From assembly GCA_029204225.1 (NCBI GenBank), contig CM055106.1:2943850-3007849 (forward strand): a stretch of DNA of 64,000 nt. The letters run 5' to 3'. The notes below the pieces were generated by a model. It was not told the origin of the DNA. It did not search any database and was given only the letters and a program-made list of their open reading frames with translations. Below are positions 32,762 through 43,181 of the stretch, piece by piece (position 1 is the stretch's first letter; each line of letters starts with the position of its first letter). This DNA is from Diphasiastrum complanatum (Eukaryota > Streptophyta > Lycopodiopsida > Lycopodiales > Lycopodiaceae). Both the position numbers and the translations under genes were made by a program.

Positions 32762-33418
32762 TGTTGATAGGGTCAAATTTGGCATAGATGGCAAATTATC
32801 CATTTCCAATTGTAATGCCACTATTGAGTCAAAATAGAGTAGGAGGCCAAACTCGAGCCAATTAGAGCGTAGATAAGTGTAATGCTTTTGTTTGATGAAG
32901 TTTAAGAGGTCCAATAGGATTTAGAGGTGGAACCATGAGTGGTCCAATAGAATTTGAGATATGCTTGAAAATGGTCCAATAGAATTTAGAGGTGAATGGA
33001 TCAATGGTCCAATAGGATTAAGAAGTGGCAAAAGTGTGGTCCAATTTTGATTGAGCATTGTGGTAGCTCATGGATCTATTAGTATCATTGTACTTCTCAT
33101 TTGGATCTAATTGATTTTGAGATTGAGTGGATTTTGTGAGTAATTGGTTTTCTAGCTTTCTCTCTCTACCCGAGAGCTCATGATGATTTTCTCTCTCTAC
33201 CCGAGGAGAGCAACTTGTTTTTACTTAGAATATTTTTGGAACACTTCCCACACGTGTGAGTGAGAGTTGGAAGTGATTGAATGCATGTAGTAGTGTATTT
33301 TTGCCATAGAATCAAAGATAGATCTTGAATCTCAATCTAGTCTTGATCTTGGTGCATCTACACACCTTAGGAGATCACAAGTACATGTGGTGGACAGTCC
33401 ACACGTGTGAAATCAACA
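32762..33418 (+). repeat. LTR F, older partial unit
   Basis: 657 bp from TGTTGAT to ATCAACA (7-bp perfect inverted ends), followed at once by the primer site TGGTATCAGAGC (33419-33430), so a plus-strand 5' LTR. It contains five GGTCCAAT repeats and two CACACGTGTG palindromes (33249-33258, 33400-33409). Less than 100 bp of its internal region seems to survive. Confidence 0.87.
32908..33045 (+). promoter_or_regulatory. five phased GGTCCAAT repeats in LTR F
   Basis: GGTCCAAT starts at 32908, 32941, 32973, 33006 and 33038, spacing 32-33 bp, close to three DNA helix turns. Each contains a CCAAT box. Copies occur in units 1 and 2. An enhancer role is inferred. Confidence 0.7.
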
Positions 33419-33833
33419 TGGTATCAGAGCTAGTCCACATACAATGAACTATATCCGTGATGGATCTAATCTTGATATCAAAGACTATCTTGATCTTTTT
33501 TAGGCTAGTTACTCTCTCAAGGATGTAAGTGTCTACTTTGGATGCTTCACTTAATCTCAAGAGGAGTTTACAATTTGCCTCAAAACATGTGAAAACATGA
33601 TTTTCAAAAAAGTGAGTACCAAGCTCAATCTTGTTCTTACTAGAACCAAGAGCATACTTTTGACAATGCAATATCTTGCCTTCAAAAAGTATTGGAAACA
33701 TATCTAAGTGAATAATGACAAGAAACATGTCTATACCATAAGCATCATACAAAACTAATATAGCTTTTCTTGAACTTTGAGATCCAAAAAATTCAATGAA
33801 GCAAGATAGCATTGTTGGATTTACTCCTTCCAC
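33375..33833 (-). CDS. unrecognised minus-strand open frame, older unit
   Basis: 152 codons (171 in units 1 and 2, which begin at an upstream ATG). No domain recognised. The last third reads antisense through primer site and LTR F, so at most the first ~110 residues could be an authentic fragment, perhaps of a rewritten pol like the tail of element B. Preserved in all copies, but the copies are too recent for that to mean selection. Confidence 0.25.
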   Translation of the reverse strand: MEGVNPTMLSCFIEFFGSQSSRKAILVLYDAYGIDMFLVIIHLDMFPILFEGKILHCQKYALGSSKNKIELGTHFFENHVFTCFEANCKLLLRLSEASKVDTYILERVTSLKKIKIVFDIKIRSITDIVHCMWTSSDTMLISHVWTVHHMYL

Positions 33834-33975
33834 TCTCCTAACAATTTTAATCTACCTCCATTCATGTTGTATATTTTCTAACGTTGTCACGCAGTCTGCA
33901 TTTTTACACACAAATTTGCACAGACGAATAAAACGCTAATGAATCGCAACACTGTGTTTTTACATAGGTCATGGT

Positions 33976-34110
33976 GACAGACATCATTGCTTAGGACACT
34001 TGAATTATGCATCTGTTTTGAACATGTCCAGACAATCCATGGTTCTTGATCTCGACTATCCTTCTGGTAAGGTCGATCTCCCTATCTGTCATAGCTGCAT
34101 CTTCCACTTC
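33976..34110 (+). pseudogene. copia GAG-pre-integrase fragment (copies 45577, 57206)
   Basis: Plus strand reads RHHCLGHLNYASVLNMS then CHSC, the H-X4-H...C-X2-C zinc site that precedes the copia integrase core. Flanking coding sequence is lost. Copies at 45577-45711 and 57206-57340. Confidence 0.7.
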
Positions 34111-34122
34111 CCAATCTTGACG

Positions 34123-34350
34123 TTATGCTTTCTCTTGGTTATAAAACCAATCTTGAATAGCTCCAGTTAAGGCCATAGGAAATAACTGAAGTTTATCTTG
34201 TGAAAAAACTTTAACATAAATCCTACATGATTTAGAAAAGATCTGGTGAAATTTGATGGGATCAGATAATCCATTGTACTTTGGTATTTCTAAATGAGAA
34301 GACCTTCTAACAACAATTGGTGGTGGGTTCAATGGTCCTCCGTCATCCAT
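34123..34350 (-). pseudogene. Ty3/gypsy gag fragment, older unit
   Basis: Minus-strand 75-codon frame with LEIPKYNGLSDPIKFHQIF and later LQLFPMALTGAIQDWFYN, the hallmark pattern of the gypsy retrotransposon Gag domain (PKF-G-DP...LFPLSLTG-A--WF). Truncated at both ends and on the opposite strand from the neighbouring copia pieces. Confidence 0.75.
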
Positions 34351-34847
34351 AATTCCAAATTATGACAATCAGATAATGAGATTGGATCTAGATTTTTCAA
34401 ACAAAATCCTATCTCAGATCAAACTAGATCCATAAAATCTCTATCACTTGAAAATAGTCAGATTTTTTATTTTTGGAAAATAGATCTTGATCAAGCGATT
34501 TGACACTAGAATGATGGATTTTGTTTTTAGAATTACTATCAAAATATAACAGAATGGTTTCAAAATTTGATAGAGGCCAGATCCGGTAGATTAGAATCCA
34601 AAAATAGTATAGACGAAGGTTATCTGAGTGAAAGCTAACTCGATGAAGGTTTTTCACTATTATTTATGGTAAAAAAATCACTGATTTGACTGTTTTTTGA
34701 CAAATCTGAAAAAATAAACCTTCGACGACTTATAGTGGATAGATCTGATAGAGATAAATATATGGTAGAATTGGCGAAGGTTCTTTCTGATGAACAATAA
34801 GGTTTTTATAATTTGACGAGAATAAAAATAGATTTTTTTTTAAGATC

Positions 34848-35498
34848 TTGAAAGATATAATCTTCGCCGAACTCACAAATGATAACTTACTATATTTACA
34901 ATCTTCAAAAAATTCGACAAAAAATCTGGTAAAAGTCAAGAGTAATACTGATAGTGCCATTGGTGGAATCACACCCTTTGAAGTTTTGTATGACACAAAG
35001 TCAAATCGAAAAGATTTGAAAGTAAGGAAGAAAGAATATGCTACTTCATTTAGAGACATTTTTGTTGGCTATAGTGAATGTAGCAAGCGATATAAGATTT
35101 ATAATCCTATCTTTAATAAAGTTAAAGTAAATATAGATGTTCTCTTTGATGAATCTCATTATGTCAAAGTAAATGAGAGCTCATCTAACTCTCATGTTGT
35201 CAAAGATCTTAAAAAGGCCAAGGAGGAGCTTAAATATGATGAAGACTTTGAGGATCTATCTCAAGATCCAAGAAGGCCAAGAAGATCTACAAGACACAAG
35301 ACTGAGCCATCAAGGCTCACCTATATTGAGAATGGAAAGCAAAGGAAAAATTCTCATCCTATCACACATAATTTTGATCTAGATCAAGATCTAATCATTA
35401 GCTTTGTGGTGATCAATCTAACTTGTGGATCGATTGTAGATCCATTTATCATTAAGAGTCTGCGGCTATTATCTTGTCAAATTAGTAAGCACTTTTAA
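34848..35498 (+). pseudogene. copia integrase C-terminal fragment, older unit
   Basis: 216 codons. GGITPFEVLYDTKSNRKDLK, then IFVGYSECSKRYKIYNP, DVLFDESHYVK and PRRSTRHKTEPSRLTYIENG match the integrase C-terminus and the linker before copia RT. The VFGC segment between them is deleted (38 bp), which happens to join two frames into one. No integrase core or RT accompanies it. Confidence 0.75.
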
Positions 35499-35934
35499 TC
35501 AAAACTGATATGTCTAATTCCCTAGTGTTCAGGGACTAGGTCAGTGGAGATCCAACATTGGTTGGGTTGGTTTAGTCTACTACATATCCCCTTGGTGTCT
35601 TTTGAGCTCTACTCGAATTGGGAGTCTCGGGAGACATTTTAAAAACCATGATTCAAAACTGGGTGGCTCTTATTTGTTAAAAAAAATCTTGTTTTGATCT
35701 CATTTTCATTGGTTGGATTTTTTATTTCTCAGTTGAATTCACTAGGTTTATTGATTGATATCAACATTCTCAAAATGTGTCATTGTTGTTGATTGTAGAA
35801 TGTGTAATTCAAAGATTCTTCTACAAGAGACTTGTCACAACCTTGTTCTACAATAATAAGTTAAAAGCAAAATCTGAGACATCAATAACATGATGACCAA
35901 AACAAAGAGAAATGACATGGAGACCCATTTTTTT

Positions 35935-36715
35935 AAATTTTTTAATTTTTTTTAAAAGTATCCAAATTTAAAATACTTCAAATAAATATATTGTAATGTT
36001 AAAAAAATGTTGTATTTTGCAAAAAAATAATTCAAGCTACAAAATTTTGGTCAATAGATTTTCATAAATAGCTTAAAATTAGCTTATATTAAATAATAAT
36101 ACTATTTAAAATAAAATCATTAGATACACAACCACTAAAATACCTAAAAAATATTTTTTGCTTACTTAAAACAAAAGTTATAGTTTTTTTTTTTTGGAAT
36201 TGTAAAAGTTTTTTAAATTACAATTCTTGTATCAAAAAAAAATATTTTCTAAATTATGTTAAAAATTTGAATAGATATTTTTTAAAATTTTAATTTTTTA
36301 AAAATCTTTACTTATATCTACGTAAGTTTATTAAATATCTAGACATTAAATAAACGCAAATAAAATTACTTTACAATAATCGAGATTAAATGATTTGTGA
36401 AAATATTTAAATCACCCTAAAAAAATCTAAAAATTCTTTTCGTTTCTTAAAATTTCTAACAATATTTATTTTTTACAAAAAATATTATAAAAACACATCT
36501 AAAATTAAATATTATAAACTTGATAAATCATCACAATTTTAATTTTTGGTAATGATTATCAATGTTAAAATTTTTAAAATATTTCAAATTCTTAATTTTA
36601 AATCGTTAAAAAACAAATTTAAGGACATTAAATCAATAAAAAAAAATTCAAAACACAATATATCCAAAAATATAAATGCAATTATTCTTTAAAACAAAAG
36701 AGAAATTTTTATTCC
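35935..36715. other. very AT-rich block (copies 47560-48350, 59189-59979)
   Basis: About 0.8 kb made almost wholly of A and T with long A or T runs and no open frames. It lies just downstream (in gene direction) of the methyltransferase. The segment 35499-35934 before it holds no recognised feature. Confidence 0.6.
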
Positions 36716-36866
36716 CAAAAATCATCGAGGTCATTTACATCTTTTTCTTTTTCTTGAGTAGCCACTGTACTTTCAAGTGGCACCTCATCTACAATTTTCT
36801 CGACTACCGTTACTACATTGTAATCTTGAATTAAGACATCAACAAATTCTCTTGTGTCACCTACTT

Positions 36867-38246
36867 TTAGCTAGTAGGAGGCTGAGGTTCCTTGGACAAG
36901 GGAATTATTGTATTCTCGTTGTCTAAACTCTTTCCCACCTCAGATAGTTCATCTGGCAAAATTGAAAGAGATTTCATTCTCATTTTTACAAAATCAACTA
37001 AATTAGTATCTAAATCTACTGCAACAACATGTCTGTCTTTCTGAACAACACATGCGCTCGTAGTGCCGCTACCGCTAAATAAATCCAAAACCCAATTAGT
37101 TGGATGAAAAAAAATATCAATTAAATGATTAACTAATTGTTGTGGCTTTTGGTAGAGACAAGCCACGGAACCCGTCATTGGATTTTTTTAATTTCTTCGT
37201 CACGGTTGGATACTGGAACAAGTTTTCAAAACTTGTCAGTCCGAAAGTGTTGTAACGAAGCATTGAGCGTTTGTCATCCAAAGAATAATAACCGATGGTT
37301 ATGTATTCTATTTCATTGCAAAGTTGTGCTCCTCTCGAGTTCCTAACATTGGGCTTGTACCTGACATGAAACATTACAATTAAAATAAGTTTAAAATTTT
37401 AACTTTCAAATAAAAAATTTAAAATATAAATATAAATTAAAATACGAATGAATAATTTAGGAACTTAGAAACTTACCACACAACATTCTCTATTCCCGCA
37501 TTACAGAAAGTTAGTAGAGTTTTCTATACTAATGCTGACTGCCAAGAAGAATGAAAAATAACAACTCTCCAAATTGGAGAAGTTGTGACTTCAAGAAAAC
37601 CCTGCATAAAACTATGGATTTCAGTGAATTTGAAAGGGTATCATCATTTAATGATTCCTTCATCTGAAATCCATATGGTTTATCGGCTATGCAGAGTGTA
37701 TAAGGCCTTTTTTTAAAAAAAATTGAAATTTCTCTATAATCACCCTCCTCAACCAAGTAAAAGCATGGTTGATCATCGACACTTTTGGGAAGGTAGGTCT
37801 CTAATGGAGCCTCCTCCGCAATGGTCTCACCTCGTGCCGATCTCTCCTTGTCCCTTTCTTCTGCTTTTGCCTTCAGAATATGTCTCTTGAATTGTTCTGA
37901 AAGGACTTTGTTTTTCTTGTCTTCAGGAGATTGAAAAAGAAAAAACTATGCTTAGCATGGGAGACAAAAATATAAAATAAAATAGGAGACTTAACTTATC
38001 AAAAAAATAATTAAATAAAGAAAAAGCTATGCTTAGCATAGGAGACATAAAATATAGAAAAGAAACAATTAATAAGCACCTATGCTAAGCATGGGTGAAA
38101 TAAATACCATGTCTCTAAACAAAATCAGAAATGGACTCAAGGATTCATTTCGGCTGCTCGGAGGATGAAGCCTCTCGCACTCATCAAAATCTTGACAGTT
38201 TAACCTTGTCACAGGGGCTTCTTGAACTTTCATAAATAATTTATGC
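36867..38246 (-). pseudogene. beta-class DNA N4/N6 aminomethyltransferase, broken, older unit
   Basis: Three inferred exons on the minus strand: 38246-38108, 37945-37477 and 37360-36867. Exon 2 has motif IV-like ADKPYG, and motif X/I follows in exon 3 (DLFSGSGTT, then VVAVDLD). Catalytic motif before SAM motif is the beta order of DNA N4-cytosine/N6-adenine methyltransferases. The 116-bp intron (GTAAGT...CAG) restores ENVVW-YKPN across the junction, proving a eukaryotic spliced gene. This copy has an extra frameshift in exon 2 after LNDD and shares the exon 3 homopolymer frameshift. Upstream exons are not found. Plant members (DN4MT in Marchantia) methylate DNA; that identity is an inference. 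Confidence 0.82.
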
Positions 38247-38608
38247 CTGCATTTAAAAAATATAATTGTTAAAAATCCAACAAAATTATAAAAATCACTT
38301 TATTACAAAAGACACCAAATGGCTTATTGGGCATTATACTTTAGCTATTTTGGGTGACATGCATCAATTTTGAATGATTTGAAGCTTGAAAGCAGCTCGG
38401 TATTACTTGAATCCGATCACTCTATAAACAACCTTGTGCATTACATGCCAAAGTTGTATCCAATTGATATATTACATCGAAAGTTGTATCTCAATTGATA
38501 TATTGCATCGATTTTGAGCCACATCAAGTGACAAAGGCACGCCTTTATAATACATAAAAATGTTTTTTAATTCATAATTCAAAAGGTATCTAGAAAATTG
38601 AATGTTTT

Positions 38609-38880
38609 TCCTAAATTAACTTGATATCACATACATTTTTCTATTTAGGAAAATGTTTTCCTAACAATCAAGGGTTTTCCTAGATGAAATATATGCCAAG
38701 ATACATTTTATTACTAGGAAATCTTTTTCCTAGTTAGAGATGGTGCAAATGTATCTAGGAATGTCAATGTTTTCCTTAGATAAAATTTGTGCACATACAT
38801 TTCTTAACTAGGAAAAATGTTTTCCTAGTTAGAAGGAGTCTCTAACTAGGAAATTCCACAATTTTCCTATGCAGGAACAT
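38609..38880. repeat. cluster of TTTTCCTAG hairpins (copies 50244-50515, 61873-62144)
   Basis: TTTTCCTA and its complement TAGGAAAA alternate about ten times. The best is a perfect 12-bp stem with loop ATG at 38805-38831 (copies 50440-50466, 62069-62095). CCTAGTTAG...CTAACTAGG at 38824-38850 can form a competing 9-bp stem. It lies between methyltransferase and BURP exon. Confidence 0.75.
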
Positions 38881-38905
38881 GTCATATTTTTCTTGTGCAA
38901 AGAGA

Positions 38906-39400
38906 CAGGCGTTGATCTGCTAACACACATCAAAGTGATAATAACCTGCAAGATGGTAAAGATTTCTTTCTGTTCAATTGAGTTTGCAAATATGATCTGT
39001 AGCAAGAAACACTGGCGCTTTGATGAGGTATATTTCTAAAGGAATGTCCTCAGCAGCAAAACATGAACTTATTTCTTACACCTAGCAGATCCATATATGG
39101 TACAATCCAGGTGGTAGTAGTAGTAGTTGCTCAATAATTTCGTTTGGGTGGTGCTAAGAGGTGGCCCAAGTCTCAATCTAGGATACAGGACACAGGAGTT
39201 GATCTGATAACACACTTCAAAAGTGATATTTTGAGCAAGAAATTAGAAATTTCTTTTCGCTCAATTGAGTTGTCCAATACTTTTTGTAACAAGAAACTCT
39301 AGTTCTAATTTGTTGAAGTAAATTTCCAGACGAATGCCTTCAGCAACAAAACATGAACTTCTTTCTGTGAATTACAAATGACAGATCCATCTACAGTACC
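38906..39400. repeat. diverged ~200-bp direct duplication downstream of BURP
   Basis: GTTGATCTGCTAACACAC (38911) and GTTGATCTGATAACACAC (39196) head two related segments. Both run through TTCAATTGAGTT-like and CAGCAACAAAACATGAACTT-like blocks. Present in the other units too. They may be 3' UTR or downstream sequence of the BURP gene. Confidence 0.6.
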
Positions 39401-39727
39401 ATTAGCTTGAACCAAATCAGTTAAAACATCTTCAGCCATAGATAGAATTAGGTACCCATCGATGGACCAAGTATTTGTAGAAATCGTCTACTATATAAGG
39501 AGCATTCGTAAAAGAATAATAATTTTGCAAACTCGAGAGACTTATGCCATTAACAAGACACTGGACAGTTATAGACGATATTTGAAGTATAGGGGTTTAT
39601 ATGACTTGTTAGACCCCGAATTCCTTAGAATGTACATCTACTAGTTGCAGCAATATTAATGTCGTAAGTTCTATGGTATAAGAGTTTCTGCGTGCATGCA
39701 GAATTGGCAGTTCACAAAAGCTGTTAT

Positions 39728-40768
39728 TTAAGATTTAGGAACCCATAAGAGATTGCTTCCATAAAGCCAGTGGCATGCTTTGTTTTGGGAGCTCAAGTGA
39801 AGAGCCGTGAATTCCTGTTTGAGAGATGGGCTCCAGGCATGGCAAACTGCACTTCGTTCGAAAACAGTTCCCTGCTCTGATTTGAGGGTAAGGTTGAAGA
39901 CTTCACTTCCTTTTAAGTAGTGGCAATAATAAACTCCAAAAGGAAACACAAAGCTATGACACGATAACGGGGATGTGGAGGAAGTAACTTTCACTTCTAT
40001 TACGGTCACCAATTCTTGGGATCCCTGAATGCTGGGCTCAGATAAAACTTCCACATGCGATCCAATGGTGGAGGCTACCATTTCCAGCATGTCTTCAACT
40101 GATGTGATGCATCGTTTTATCTGTCCTTCTCCTGAAGGAGTCTCACAAGCTTTTATCACCATAGCCATATTATACGACATGTTTGAGTGCTTCGAGATGT
40201 TGAGCATGTTGTCAAGGTCTTCAAGTCCTTCGCAGGAGAAGGGAAACTTAACTGCTAGACTTCGGGGTAAGAATGCCTTCATGGGAACAGGATCATGAAG
40301 GTCTGGAAGCATCACTTGCCTGCCGTTGCCAAGAGTCTCTTCGGGAAAAAAGACATTGTCTCTTTCGAAAAGTTCTGACTGACTGGTTATGTTGGACTTC
40401 GGAGTGCAGGGGTTCACGTCCGTCGACGACGTAGAGAGTACAGCAGCAACAAAGACAGTACCGCTAGGTGAAAATCGCCCGATAGATGAGTTGCACGAAA
40501 GATTAGATGTTTCACAAAATTCTACACTCTTCTGTGACAACGATCCTCTAGCTATCATAGAAGAAAATCGCTCCACGTCTTTCTCATGGAGAGGTGACAA
40601 GCGTCCCAAAAGCAAGGGGGGTATAATCACCTCTGGAAAGGTGGAGTTCCACATGCTGAGTACAGTTTTTGCAGAATCGCTTTCGGTGTCGATATCTTTC
40701 AGAGACATTAGATCTTTCAGCATGCGCAAGGGTTGACCTGCTGTTAGCAACTGCAGCTGAAGCAGCAC
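39728..40768 (-). CDS. BURP-domain protein, large 3' exon, unit 1
   Basis: About 346 codons from a splice acceptor (TTTTGCAG, before 40768) to the TAA at 39728; no in-frame ATG marks a start, so an upstream signal-peptide exon is expected and was not found. The C-terminal ~210 residues are a BURP domain: FFPEETL, LPRSLAVKFPFS, then the four CH pairs CH-X10-CH-X25-CH-X21-CH. The last spacing is usually near 25, so it is about four residues short. BURP proteins (RD22, USP, PG1-beta families) are secreted wall-associated plant proteins. The N-terminal ~140 residues are Ser-rich and unrecognised. The frame is intact and the minus strand matches the methyltransferase and copia E. Expression cannot be judged. 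Confidence 0.87.
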   Translation of the reverse strand: MLLQLQLLTAGQPLRMLKDLMSLKDIDTESDSAKTVLSMWNSTFPEVIIPPLLLGRLSPLHEKDVERFSSMIARGSLSQKSVEFCETSNLSCNSSIGRFSPSGTVFVAAVLSTSSTDVNPCTPKSNITSQSELFERDNVFFPEETLGNGRQVMLPDLHDPVPMKAFLPRSLAVKFPFSCEGLEDLDNMLNISKHSNMSYNMAMVIKACETPSGEGQIKRCITSVEDMLEMVASTIGSHVEVLSEPSIQGSQELVTVIEVKVTSSTSPLSCHSFVFPFGVYYCHYLKGSEVFNLTLKSEQGTVFERSAVCHAWSPSLKQEFTALHLSSQNKACHWLYGSNLLWVPKS

Positions 40769-41333
40769 CTGCAAAATCAAACATGTATCGACATCACCTT
40801 CTCAAGACATCATCGTGATAGAAAAATAACCGGATCCCTACTAATCGTTCCCACAAAACAGAAATGACGGAAAACATATTGCCCGACGTGCATGCGCTTT
40901 TCTCATTTTCATGCCAGTTATACCAGTGTTGCTACAGCGACCCGGATTGTGATGTGATAATTCGGGTTTCTCATCTTTAAAAACAGGATGTTGATATTGT
41001 AGGATTTATTACGTCAATCTGCAACAACAATTACAATTATCAATACGAGAGTGTGTGGTTGCTCACTCTAGCTCTACTATGAGACGAATCAACAACATAT
41101 CTCGCTGTTTATCTTAACAGTCCTAGAAATTTGCGTAGAAAGAAATACGTGGAATGAAAGGAGCCAGTCATTCGAGACTCTCTGAGCATGACAATTCACA
41201 AAAAAATGAGAAAATTGGGCTGCAGTGGGAAGTTTGATGTCATCGACATCATCTACCTGCTGAAAGCGCAACAGAATCTAGAATGCGAGTATATAACGCG
41301 TCACCCACATGAAGGAAAGCAAGTCTGAGTGTG
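40769..41333 (-). other. upstream of BURP exon, junction with copia E (copy 52398-52962)
   Basis: Would hold the BURP intron and perhaps its first exon. A short frame 41089-41271 has no signal peptide or known domain. Copia homology begins at about 41333, where the protease region of E stops matching and reads into unrelated sequence. Confidence 0.45.
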
Positions 41334-42412
41334 TCAATTCTACACTCATTATCATTTGCAATATAGATTGCTCTTTTTGTACCTTCATAAGGCATGAGAC
41401 TTGTGAAAAAATTCCTAGAACTAGACATATGGGAACTAGCCCCACTTTGCATCCACCATATTTCTTCACTTTTGAAAGGAAAGGATGAAAAACTTGAAAT
41501 TATTAAAGAATCCTCTCTATCACTCTCATTGCCCTCACACTCTTCCTCATTAGTAAGGTTAGCTTGCTTAAGCTGGTTCTTTTTCTTGAAACAATTTGAT
41601 GCATAATGGCCCTTCTTACCACAAAAGAAGCATTTGATTCTTGACATCTTCTTCTTGCCATTGGATGTTGTAGCTTGTGATGATTGATCCTCATCACCTT
41701 CTTTGGCTTTGTCCTTGTCCTTCTTGAAGTGTTGTTGTTGTCCTTTGCCCCTTCCTCTTGACTTGTCCTTGGTGAAGAGTGCTTTGTCATCTCCACCATC
41801 CTTCATTTAGACTTTGTTGATCCTCAGTAACTTGTTTTCTTGCCTGCTTTCTTCAGCAATTAGAACTCCTTGAAGAGTTTCCAACGTTGGTAGCTCCTCC
41901 TTGATAGCATATGTTTGAACAACGTTTTCAAATTCATCTCTTAATCCATTAAGGATTACTTGAAAAAGATCATTGTTCTTTAGAGCATCTCCAATGTATG
42001 CTAATTCTTTGTGAAGACCTTCAACTCTCATGACATAGTTTGAAGCATTCTCATCAACTCTTTGATAGCTTAGAAATATTTGATTTCTAAGTGTGAGCAA
42101 TCTTGATGTGTTCTTTGCTTCATAAATTGTCTTAAGGATGTCCCAAGTCTCCTTGGCCAAGTTGCAAGAACTAATTTCTCTTAACACTTCACTATTAGAC
42201 ACATTCATTTTGATAAAATGAAGAGCAACCTTGGATCTGTGCTTGAATGTTTGAGCTTTAGTAGGAGCTTCAAATTCTACTTCAATTCCTAACACAATGT
42301 CCAATACATCTTGAAGAACCAATACTGATTCCATTCTTATCTTCCAAATAGCATAGTTGGAAGATGTTAACCTCTCACCATGTTCCAAGAGATATGAACC
42401 CATGGATGTCAT
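41334..42412 (-). pseudogene. copia E gag-protease, in-frame stop and dead protease
   Basis: ATG 42412 opens MTSMGSYLLEHGERL, the conserved gag start. Gag runs to a TAA at 41807 after LLRINKV, and the same frame resumes at once with MKDGGDDKALF. So one stop separates capsid from nucleocapsid. CCHC knuckle CFFCGKKGHYASNC follows. The protease motif reads WWMQSGASSHM: the catalytic Asp is Gln (CAA), which needs two base changes from GAC. Homology stops soon after NDNECRID. Integrase and RT are absent. Readthrough of the stop cannot be excluded, but the protease would still be inactive. Confidence 0.85.
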
Positions 42413-43181
42413 GTTCTCTTTGAGAAATTTTCTAGTAATGACAAAAAAGTAGAATTGAATGTGTTGCTTCTCTCTCAACCTAGGATCTAACTTGAAATGT
42501 TGATGCAACCGATTGAAATCTTGCAACAAAATATGTGAGATCTTGCTCACAACAAAGAATCAATCAACCTGAATTTAGATCTTGCCTCTATCTAGTGATG
42601 AAGCACTCACAACTTTGATTTCAATTTCTTCCACGAGTTTCAAAGAACTGAAAATACTCTAGCATCTCACATGCAACTCAAACACAAGTCATTTTTGTGA
42701 AATGATGTGGCTATGACCTCGAAAAACTTGTCTAAACAATCCTATCTTTGATTGACAACAGAAAATGAGAATTTTGATGACATTGAATAGATGTGTGCTC
42801 TCTTTGGCATGTCCCTCAAGATGGGGTGCACTCCCTACCTCTTTTATTGCCTTTCACTCTCTATAATCAAATCAAATTGAGCTAAAAACTAAAGCATCAC
42901 AATCTACACTTCAACACCTTTTCAACAAGCAATTAAACACCAAATTTGGATCAATCCTTGGGATATACCACCTAAATGAAGAAGTCTGATCTCACACGTG
43001 CAAGACCTCTGGTCCGTATAGGGCTCATTTGAAGCAAATAAGGCTTGATTTGATTCACCTATGATCCAAAACTTGTTTGATTGCAAGCGAGTTTGTATTT
43101 CTCTCCCAAATCCGAGTTCCTTCAAGCAATTACTCTCAAGAATTGAGCAAGCTATGATGAATGCAGACTTACCTCAACAAA
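42413..43181 (-). other. copia E leader (copy 54042-54810)
   Basis: 0.77 kb between primer site and gag ATG, no gene. Long leaders of this kind occur in the other copia elements here. The part from 42767 on is what element D is fused to at 31180. Confidence 0.7.

Larger units (their letters stand above)
31180..39723. repeat. older diverged partial unit of the tandem array
   Basis: Corresponds to 42767-51352 but with many substitutions and indels (local offset drifts between 11,587 and 11,635). Its left edge is the fusion with element D, its right edge about 39,723, where differences from the next unit cease. Confidence 0.88.

Noticed and set aside
36867-38246. Bacterial contamination as the source of the methyltransferase
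   Set aside because: The gene has a GT-AG intron that restores frame and is embedded between plant retrotransposon and BURP sequences in three tandem copies.
39462-39644. 60-codon plus-strand frame beside the BURP stop codon
   Set aside because: Present only in the older unit; a 6-bp difference in the other units changes it and no domain is seen.
40389-40736. 115-codon plus-strand frame repeated in each unit
   Set aside because: Antisense shadow of the BURP exon; conserved only because the units are near-identical.
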